A DNA stretch of 64,000 bases from Blastocystis hominis (taxonomy: Eukaryota > Sar > Bigyra > Opalinata > Blastocystidae): the NCBI RefSeq assembly GCF_000151665.1, contig NW_013171827.1, positions 827,066 through 891,065 of the forward strand. The letters are read 5' to 3'. Numbering within the stretch: position 1 is the first letter of the stretch; each line of letters starts with the position of its first letter. Of the stretch, positions 55,654 to 64,000 are shown one piece after another. The notes under the pieces were generated by a model. The model searched no databases. It was not told where the DNA came from and worked only from the letters and a program-made list of their open reading frames with translations. Made by a program: the position numbers and the translations under genes.

Positions 55654-57993
55654 ATGGATCCCCAGAATCGACGTGTGGTTCAAGGCATCGAATTACTTCA
55701 AACAAATAAGTTTTAGCAACGCCTAATGTCAATTCTCAAGAAGCGACTCCCTCTGTTCATTTTTCACCAAATGTGATGTCTTCTGGACGTGCCAATGGAG
55801 AGAGATCTGAAACAGACCGCAGTGTATCGAGTACGCCGTATGTGTCTTGCTCTTGATTATTATTCAATAGGGGCGGCAATATTCGCTCTCCGTCAGCCGA
55901 AGTAGCTATTATTTATTCGTTTCATGTAGTTCTCTCCGGGTTCGCAATCTCAGTTCGAAGATGTCATTGTCGGTACCGACATTGTGGTTACTGAAGTGAT
56001 GTCCGTGTTCAAGCAATTTTTGGAAGATTTTCAAGCTGAGGGTGAAGAAAGTGGCACCTACATTCGTAAGATCAATCAGCTGATCGAGGAAAACAACCGT
56101 TATTTGAATCTGGACTGTAATGATCTGCGAACATTCCCAACCACTTCCAAACTGTACGAGCAGCTGATTCTATTCCCCCAGAAAATAATCCAGGTGTTTG
56201 ACGTGGTGGTGAACGAGTTAGTGAGCACCCTTCATCCATCCACTCCATTCTCCATCCACATTCACGTATTCAACATCGGAAACAAGCATCCGATGCGAGA
56301 CCTCTCCACCGACAACATCGACCAGCTGGTCTGTGTGGAGGGCATGATCACGCGCGTGGGCGACCTGATTCCCGACATTCGCATCGCCACGTTCGTCTGT
56401 TCCAACTGCAAACATCGCGCCGAGGTGCACCGCATCGGCAACCGCATCGACTGCCCCGCGCGTTGCGAGCAATGCCACAGCCCCAACACCCTGCGGATCG
56501 ACTCCACGGACTGCATTTTCAACGACAAGCAAGTCGTCAAGATGCAGGAAGTTCCCGACCAAGTCCCGCAGGGCGAGACGCCGCAGTCCGTCACGATGTT
56601 CGCCTCGGAAGAGCTCTTCGACTGCGTGAAGCCGGGCGACAAAGTGGAGGTGACCGGGATTTTCCGAGCGCTGCCCGTGCGGATTTCGCCGAATCGGACG
56701 ACGGTGCGGGACGTGTTCAACACGTTTATCGACGTGCTGCACTACCGCAAGAAGGTCGATAAGCGCTTCGCCGTGGAGGGCGAGGAGCTGGACGACGTGC
56801 AGCAGGTGGAGGAGGAGCGGCGGCGCGAAGAAGCGCGGCTGGTGGAGCTGTCGCACGACGAAAACATCTACGCGAAGCTGACCGCGTCCATCGCCCCGTC
56901 GATCTGGTCGAACTCGAAGCGTTCTGTGACTTGTAGGGGCATGGACGACGTCAAGAAAGGCCTGCTCTGCATGCTCTTCGGGGGCAATCAGCCCGACGAC
57001 GAGCGCGGCCCGCACTTCCGCGGGGACATCAACATCCTGCTCTGCGGCGACCCCGGAACCTCCAAGTCGCAGCTGCTCTCCTGCGTGCACCAGCTCGCGC
57101 CGCGCGGGATTTACACGTCGGGGAAGGGCAGCTCGGCGGTGGGACTGACGGCGTACGTCACACGCGTAGGAAGAAGGAAGGGGTTGGGTTCAAGCCAAGG
57201 ATCCGGAAACGTACGATTTGATTCTGGAGAGCGGCGCGTTGGTGCTGAGCGACAAGGGAATCTGCTGCATCGACGAGTTCGATAAGATGGACGACACCAC
57301 GCGGTCGGTTCTCCACGAAGCCATGGAGCAGCAGACGATTTCGGTGGCCAAGGCAGGGATTATCTGCACGCTCAACGCGCGCACGTCGATCCTCGCCGCG
57401 GCCAACCCCGTCAATTCGCGCTACGACCCCAATCTCTCCGTCATGCAGAACCTCCAGCTCCCGCCCACGCTGCTTTCGCGCTTCGATCTGATCTATCTCA
57501 TCCTGGACAAGCCGGTGGAGGCGTTGGATCGGCAGCTGGCCACGCATCTGATCTCGCTGTACACCGAGCACCCCGAGAATCACGTCGAGGTCGCGCCCAT
57601 CGACAAGAAAACACTCACGGTTTCGTCGAGAGAGCGAGGTGACGTGCAGGACTATATCAGCTACGCGCGCAGGAACGTGCACCCGGTGATTCCAGACGCG
57701 GCGGCGGTGCAGTTGGAGGAGGAATACATCAAAATGAGATCGCTGGGAGCGCGGTCCACTGCGGGCAACGTCGTGACCGCCACGCCCAGACAGCTCGAGT
57801 CGTTGATTCGGATTAGCGAGGCCTTGGCCAAGATGAAGCTGAATAGCGAGGTGAGCGTGGAGGATGTGAAGGAAGCCGCTCGGTTGATCAATGTAGCTAC
57901 GCAGAGGGTAGGGGATGGGAGATCGCTGTGTTGTAGGCAGCCACGGATCCTCGCACGGGAGTCATTAACATGTCTAGCATATATGCGGAATAG
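55654..57993 (+). CDS. MCM4: MCM4, replicative helicase subunit
   Basis: A short Ser/Thr-Pro-rich N-terminus (MDPQNRRVVQGIELLQTN; SVHFSPNVMSSG) is spread over small exons, then the conserved body begins at GTDIVVTEVMSVFKQF. The zinc finger is CSNCKHRAEVH...CPARCEQC, followed by the beta-hairpin region, Walker A GDPGTSKSQLL, Walker B CIDEFDKM and Arg finger LSRFDLIY. The C-terminal lid ends near AATDPRTGVINM, typical of MCM4. The MCM2-7 ring unwinds DNA at replication origins. Introns lie near 55711, 55834, 55905, 57165 and 57908. It stops at TAG 57991-57993, with the poly(A) motif at 58019-58026. Confidence 0.93.
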
Positions 57994-58067
57994 AAGAAGA
58001 AGAAGAAATGATTCATTGTGTTTGTTGAAAACAGGGAATGGACAAAGCTATGCTGCGGTCAACCCCT

Positions 58068-58594
58068 TTAGAAGATACCAATCTTGTTGGCGACGTCCAT
58101 AGCCTCGTTCTCTCCGCTCATGCGCACAAACGCCTTCTTGAAGCCCAGAGGAGAGATAACAGTGTTCACCTTGTCGCACTTGACGTTGTACAGCTTGTTG
58201 ATAGCCTGGCGGATCTGTCTCTTGTTGGCACGGATATCCACGAAGAAGGTGAGAATGTTCTCAGACTGACGTGTGACTGGAGGGAAACGAACGGCCTACC
58301 TCAATCTTCTTCATCGAAGACTCGCTCACAGCGGGCTTCTTGATAATGGCGTAAGCGTCCATCTTGTTCTCCTTCTGGACAGCGTGTCTCACATACTTGG
58401 GCTTGCGGGCAAGCTCAAGAGTCTTAGGACGGTAGAAGCGAGTGGTGGTGTGAATATGACCAGCTTTCTTCATCTGAACGCGTTTCGTTTTCTGAGCAGC
58501 GGTAGCAGCTACAGCGATAAGACAAGTAAGAAAGTGATATTCTACCCTTCGTAGCCTTGACCATTTCGTCTAATTTTGATTTTTCGGAAAACAT
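58068..58594 (-). CDS. RPL23A: 60S ribosomal protein uL23 (L23A)
   Basis: Spliced exons read MFSEKSKLDEMVKATKAATA, AQKTKRVQMKKAGHIHTTTR, ENKMDAYAIIKKPAVSESSM, then ILTFFVDIRANKRQIRQAIN and the conserved end VNTVISPLGFKKAFVRMSG to MDVANKIGIF. uL23 sits near the peptide exit tunnel and binds SRP and nascent-chain factors. The in-frame ORF continues upstream to 58645, and MVKATK is another possible start; 58594 is chosen as the ATG that gives a near-usual length. It stops at TAA 58068-58070, converging on MCM4 with about 75 bp between stops. Confidence 0.92.
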
Positions 58595-58768
58595 GGGGGT
58601 GTGATTGTGGTCTGCGAGATTTGCCTGAGGTAGTTGCACCCCCATAGTGATAATGGTTTTTGATTATGTGCACTATTTTTGAAGTTTGGGTAGGTTTACT
58701 GGGATGAAGTGGGAGAGAACTGTATGGAGTAGCAGAAGGTTTCGAACAAACAAGGTAATCAGTTGTAC

Positions 58769-61444
58769 TTACTGTGGTTCCTGAGGTTCCTGTGATTCCT
58801 GAGGTTCCTGTGATTCTTCTTCCTCTTTCTGTGGAGTTTCTTTTTCTATTTCTGGAGTTTGGGTGTTGTCCTTATCATCTTCATTCTCATCAACATTCTT
58901 ATTTTCATTCTCATTCTCCTCTTCATCTTCATTTTCATTTTCATTCTCCTCTTCATTCTCCTCTTCATTCTCCACTTCTACCGCCTTCTTCACACTATGA
59001 TTAAACTTCGTCGCATCAATCTCATTGATCTTCCCCTCCAACTCCGTCAACTGATCAATATACCGCGGGAAATTATTCGGCTTCAAATGCACCAAGATCT
59101 CCTTCATATGCGCAGCGTTATTCAGCAGAATCCTCTACCCCTCACCCTTCTCCTCTCCTCTCCCTACCCGCACAGGCGCAAACAGAATCCCCTGCGTCGC
59201 CGGACTGTCGATGTACAGCGCGATTTTCCCCACCGTGTCCTCCAAGCGATCCGTTCCCTCCGCGAAACTCGCCAGCATGTTCACCACTTGCTGCTCCTCC
59301 AGAGGGAAGCGATCCTCCGCGGAGGACGCCTGCGCCATGAACTGCTCGTACTGCTGAATGAGCGTGATGACCGTGCCGCACACATCGCGGCAAATGCCCT
59401 CGATGAGCTTGTTCGTGCTGTCTTTGAGCGCCTCTTCGATGAGACGCAGCCCGTCCTGGTTGATGAACGTCATGGTGGGAATGGCGCGAGCGAAGAGTCG
59501 GTACAGCGTGCTGTCGCGAAGCGAAGTGTCGCTGAACGGGAGATACGTTCCGGGCGAATGGAGATCGAACGGAGAGATCTGCTCGCGCAGGATGAGGAGC
59601 GTTTTGATCCGGAAAAGCTCGCTGTCCACGAGGGATTGCCGAGAGAGAATGGCGGCGGCGGCTCGCGAAATGGAGACGAGAACGGCGCTGACGGCTTCGG
59701 CGGTGAGATCGGCCATGATGGTGTACTACATGATCAGCAAGCAAGCAAAAAGCAAGCAAAAAGCGTACATCGACGCAAGTATAAAGCAAGGAAAGCACGC
59801 GGAGAATCTTCTGGACGGGCGTGTACCACACCGAGTAGATGGAGAAGTCGGCACGATGCTTGCGAGCGTAGAATCGATAGAGCTTGTCCGGATAGTCGAT
59901 GTCTTCTTCGGTGGGAGCGTAGTTTTGAATCGTCGTGTCGATGTACGTGTGCGCGATGAACAAAATTCGCTCGCGAATATCTTCTTCCAGCTTGATGATC
60001 AGCGGAATCACCACCGATGTGAAGGAATCTACATGGAATCAGCCCTGCAAAGAGCCACTTCGCTTCACCACATCGCCCGCCACGATTTCCATTTTCACCA
60101 TGTGCACCAAATCGCACAGAATGTCCAGCTGCGAACAATCCAGAACCAGCGGACGGATCTGCTCGTAGCAAAGCAACGCCAAATCCTCGATGAGCGAGCA
60201 GATGCTATTCGCGAACCCCGGCGAAGACCGAACCGTGGAAACGTGGTTCTTGTCCGATCCGGAGGAGAAAAACGAGACGAAGCACTCGCTTTCCATTTCG
60301 CAGACTTCAATCATGAGCAGAATCGCCGATCGCACGCGGGTTTCGAAGGACTCTCCGTTTTCGAGGATCTGCGCGACCTCGCGGAGGAAGAGCTCTTTCA
60401 TTAGATCGTAGCGAGCCTCGCAATAGAGCGAAAAGCAGGAGTCTTTCTTGGGCTCGTAGGCGCCGGAGTGGATTTGAAGGATGTGATTCACGACGCCGGC
60501 GTTTCCGCGCGATAACGCAGAGAAGAAGTAGTAGAGAGGGGAGGAAGAGACGAGGAGCTGCTAGAGGGAAGGATAGGAAGAGAAGCAGAACGTTTTTGTC
60601 TTGTTTTTCTTGGACTTGCGCTGAGCACGTTTTCAAAAGCGAGGAGAATTTATTGGAGATGATTTCGTACACGCGGTCGAGGAGAGCTTGATACTTCGTG
60701 ATGTAGTTCGAGCTGTCCTTGTAGGAGGGCTGCATGGAACGGGGAAGAGAGTTTGTACATGGGAGTTGAAGAATTGCAGACAGTCGAAGATGCGAGTGAT
60801 GATGGAGGAGAGCTCGTCGCAGTACAGGTCGTACTCCATTTCCTTGCTCTTCTCCGTGGATGCTTCTTTCGCGTAGATGCTGCTCATTCCGATCTTGTCT
60901 GTAATCACAGACAAATCGCGGAAGTAGGAGAGAGGCTCACGAAGCTCGCTAAGAACACGGCTGAGTGATTTCTACAGTATAAGATTACAAAATGAAAAAA
61001 TACTTCATCAGAAATATACCCCTCACACTCATCATGGAGGGACTTTGTTATGATAGATATCTATGGCACTAAACGCAATTTGAATAGTGGGTACATCATC
61101 ATATTGCTGCGAAATCGTATCTAACGTTCGGATGGACGAGTTTACCGAATCAAGAATGGTTTCTGTACTGCTGATCGTATTATCAAGTCTTCCAATGAGG
61201 GTACTACAAAATGAAAAAGTAAAAACAACGACTACCTCAGCTGTTGTTCAACATGGGAAACCTTTGGACGTAGATCGATATCTTCAAAAATATCAATGGA
61301 ACGGTTCGTCAGGACAGGAAGGGTTCCTTCCGATTCTGTCCACGATGGTGGAGTATTCATGCAGGTCTCTAATTCCGCATAAATACGTGTAAGTTCATCA
61401 GAATAAGGGATAAAACGTTTCCAGTCGGAGGAATCCGTATTCAT
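58769..61444 (-). CDS. COG3: COG3 (Sec34), conserved oligomeric Golgi complex subunit 3
   Basis: The start MNTDSSDWKRFIPYSDEL leads through several short exons with coiled-coil-like helices (LIGRLDNTISSTETILDSVN). Further on are DLMKELFLREVAQILENGES, IYSVWYTPVQKILRVLSLLY and the hallmark LFRIKTLLILREQISPFDL. COG3 is in lobe A of the COG tether, which handles retrograde traffic within the Golgi. A long acidic tail of Glu/Asn (58840-58980) and Gln-Glu-Pro repeats ends at TAA 58769-58771, an extension not typical of COG3. The poly(A) motif is at 58745-58752. Two upstream ATGs are in frame but outside the likely protein. Confidence 0.85.
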
Positions 61445-61827
61445 CTTGAACAGAAAAAAACTGTATTTGAGGGAATGTTGTTCGAAGTGTATTGAGGAAG
61501 GAGTGTTATTGAATGTGGAATCGATTTTGCAGGTATTGAACGCTAAGTCGAAAGTCGATTGTGGGATGTATATAAACATTGCATGGAAATGCGAATCTAT
61601 CGGTCGATTTGCATTCAAAGAAAATAGAATTTTATATTGTTAGCCAGAATCCACTCACTTTCCATCTATTCCCCATTTTAGATACATTTTTCTGTTTTGT
61701 CTTACACCCTGATTTATATTTCAAGCAATATAGCCAATCCACATTATTGTTAGAAAACCAAATCTGATTGATCTATTCAGCTTTCATCCTATAGAGGTCC
61801 TGTATTTCAGCATTTTCAAACCCTCTC

Positions 61828-63129
61828 ATGTCATCTGTTGGATCATTGTATCAACCAATTCTTCGGGACGAAAATTCTGAACAACTGAAGCGCCATCTGC
61901 GATTTATTAGGATATCCTTGCAATTTCTTCCCTTGTTGTAGAGTTGTCTTAATTGAGAGTGGATCGCTGTAATAGTAATTTTGTGTTGTTTGTCTTTCGG
62001 TCTGTATTGTGTAATATACAGAAAACAGAGTCCTTATCTGTTCGCTTCTCGTTACTCTGACTCATGTTTAGTTGGCTTTTTATACATTCCTTTGTGTGGG
62101 TCCTATCATTCTATTATGTTCGATGGGTTTATCAGTTCAAGAACCGACCGGGGTACTGTTATCTCGTGGGATATGCGTTTTGTACGTTTTGCTTTTTGAT
62201 CAATATCATTTTCATCATATGTTCGATTGTTTCCATGATGTAGAATTTCGTTTTGATGCTAATGTAGAAAACAAGTTGTGTGGTGGTACATTATTATTCT
62301 GATATGCTGTATCTTCCAAAGCATTTGTATTCGAACTCGAATCTTTACTCCCTATAGACTGGATGCTTCTCACTTGGGACATCTTCAAAATCGCCTCCAT
62401 TTCGGTTTCCAACTACGACGAATCTTATTCCCTGCTCTCTCTTCTTCGACTCTCTTGGATCTCTGAGGTTTTGATTCTCCACTCAATCCCAATTTAGGAA
62501 TTAAAGCGAACCAACAAGATCGTTTCAGTGAGTTTATTAACTCTCTTTTGTCTCGGTCAATTCGGTGTCTCTCTCTATTCTCACTGCGAGTCTTCGGTTT
62601 CCTGGTTCTCTCTGGGTCTTTCCGGTCTGTTCCTCCTGTACCTGCCTCCATCGAATTCCATCGAACTCTAGAACCACACTGTTGTTCCTTCCCCTCTATG
62701 GATGCCAGACCCGAACGATTTGGCTTCGCCGCGTGCTGGTCGTGCTGATTCCGATGACGCAGCTGGCCTTCGGAATTCTATCGAACTGTTATTTTAACCG
62801 ATTGGTGTGCTCTGCGAACAGAGGATTGTGCGATTCGAGGAATGAATTCATTGTGTAGAAGCGTGTTGGCGAAGGGAGAGAGCGTGCTGCTCACGCTGTG
62901 CAGCGGCTTCGGCTTGCTGGTTGCGCTGCTTACGACGAAGGAGTACGATTTGTATAGTAAGGACTTTGACGAGCTGAACGCCCAAACAGAAGAGCGGATC
63001 AATCAGATCTTGCAGCACACGATTGTGTAGAGAAGAGAGATGAGATGATCTGACCCGTTCTTTGTAGATCAGGTCAGTTCGCTTGCTCCTATTGGCGTTG
63101 TTGTTGTTGTTGTTGCTGTTGTTTTTTGA
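61828..63129 (+). CDS. Putative multi-pass membrane protein
   Basis: Candidate exons start MSSVGSLYQPILRDENSEQL and contain several hydrophobic segments: FIRISLQFLPLL, VLYVLLFDQYHF, LLPIDWMLLTWDIFKIASIS, IVSVSLLTLFCLGQFGVSL and SVLLTLCSGFGLLVALL. The last is followed by a charged helix (YDLYSKDFDELNAQTEERIN). Introns of about 30 nt are credible near 62469 and 62637. The S6-plus-linker look of the final helix weakly recalls cation channels, but no selectivity filter is seen, so no function is assigned. Exon order and both ends are uncertain. Confidence 0.38.
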
Positions 63130-63139
63130 ACAAACAATC

Positions 63140-64000
63140 CACTCTAAGAACACTTGAAAGAGGAGCAGAGATCGCTCCTTCATTAGCTGAGAAAGCTGAA
63201 TGCGAAGAGAAAGTCGCTGCGTATTGTTATCTTCCAGATCTACTTCTCACTCCCTTCTTTCATTCCCACTTTCGATCCGTTCTGAAATTCGCTTTTTCAG
63301 CGAAGCCAAATCAGCTTCCACCTGCTGAATGCATTCTTCCAAGACGGAAATCTGGTTTACATACTCCGAAAGATTCGCTTGTTGACCAAGCTTGACCAGC
63401 CTCACATACGACCTCTCCGCCTTCGCTTTCTTTTGATTCAAATCGCCCAACTCGTCGGTGAATCGCGTCTCATCGAGGAGATTGTTTCGAAGATCGTTCC
63501 GAAGCAGCACTTCCTCGTCGTGAATGTTTTTGATTCGCTCCAGCAGCACGCGGATGTCGGATGACAACTGCTCGTGCTTCACTTTGCACTCCTCCGACAT
63601 TCTACATCTCAAACCGAGCAGCGAATGGCGAACGTCACGCGGCATCGATCCGAGAACTCACTATACAACTGTACATACGAAACCCGATCAATCTGCAGAT
63701 CATTTCTCGACTCCTCCCCCACATCATGCAATGAAATCATGGTTTTAAAGAAGGCTTGCACTTCCTTTTCTTTTTGCAGATGCGAGAGACCCACATCATG
63801 GATAAAGCTCGATATCTGAACCAAATCGCTCTGTAAAATGATCTTTTTATACTGCAGCAGCAACGCCATGGTGACTCGAAAGAGGCCTGAGATTCCCACG
63901 ATAAACAAATAGTCCCAGATCCGGAACACCAACGAAAACGGCATGTTGTTCGAAAAAAGCGGAATGAACCACCGGGTGACGATGATTGACAAGTCAAAAC
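63140..64000 (-). CDS. TBC-domain Rab GTPase-activating protein, C-terminal part
   Basis: The window edge cuts the 5' side. The visible part begins in the TBC domain (VTRWFIPLFSNNMPFSLVFR, IWDYLFIVGISGLFRVTMAL), the conserved region after the catalytic fingers. A helical stretch and a long coiled coil follow (EECKVKHEQLSSDIRVLLER; YVNQISVLEECIQQVEADLA). A 30-nt intron near 63233-63262 joins ENLEDNNTQRLSLRIQLSQL and VFLEW. The frame then reaches TG (63141-63140), three bases before TGTTTGTT (63136-63129), giving a poly(A)-made TGA. TBC proteins stimulate GTP hydrolysis by Rabs. Confidence 0.75.

Noticed and set aside
61828-63129. Cyclic-nucleotide-gated or potassium channel
   Set aside because: The last helix and linker look S6-like, but no TVGYG-type filter, clear S4 or nucleotide-binding domain was found.
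1-64000. tRNA or rRNA genes
   Set aside because: I looked for B-box-like GGTTCGAATCC and its complement and for rRNA core motifs and saw none I could support; a tRNA scan would be decisive.

Overview
This is nuclear DNA of a protist. The best fit is Blastocystis or a very close stramenopile relative. Three features seen directly in the sequence support this. (1) Almost every gene is cut by tiny GT-AG introns of about 28-37 nt; splicing them out restores family-typical proteins. (2) At least seven genes have no encoded stop at their expected end: the reading frame reaches a T, TA or TG about 3-5 nt before TGTTTGTT, so poly(A) addition would create TAA or TGA, the mechanism described for Blastocystis. 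(3) Genes are packed a few tens of bases apart, often tail to tail.

Left accessory half (about 1-24.8 kb). Positions 1-5.6 kb hold a decaying Polinton/Maverick-like element: a broken protein-primed family B DNA polymerase, two ORFs of unknown function, a frameshifted DDE integrase, and a truncated copy of a probable virion protein. A full-length copy of that virion protein sits alone at 20.1-21.3 kb. Between and beside these lie AT-rich, microsatellite-rich spacers, a MORN-repeat gene, two intact MORN plus leucine-rich-repeat genes in opposite orientation (12-13.5 kb minus, 21.7-24.4 kb plus) with roughly one short intron per LRR, and a GC-rich gene at 15.8-18.6 kb with a fibronectin-III-like domain and a large 9-bp repeat array.

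Right core half (24.8-64 kb). This is dense housekeeping sequence: POL5/MYBBP1A, SIL1, MAK16, an IBR/RBR-like zinc protein, an EF-hand/zinc-ribbon/PH/CAMK-like kinase, a GST, a coiled-coil protein, a ChbG/YdjC deacetylase fused to a GLT1D1-like glycosyltransferase, TMA7, a small heat-shock protein, a BTB-tubby fusion, a mitochondrial-type UMP/CMP-adenylate kinase, TRM61, a Nudix hydrolase, a second LRR protein with a C-terminal membrane anchor, mitochondrial glycine dehydrogenase, DDX59, MCM4, ribosomal protein uL23, COG3, an unknown membrane protein and a TBC RabGAP.

Themes: ribosome biogenesis and translation (POL5, MAK16, TMA7, uL23, TRM61), secretion and trafficking (SIL1, COG3, TBC), replication (MCM4) and mitochondrial metabolism (GLDC). 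The most unusual signals are the poly(A)-made stop codons, the short inverted repeats that seem to serve as two-way 3'-end signals between convergent genes, the viral relic, and several uncommon domain fusions. Exon boundaries were inferred by eye; gene starts and ends are approximate where stated.
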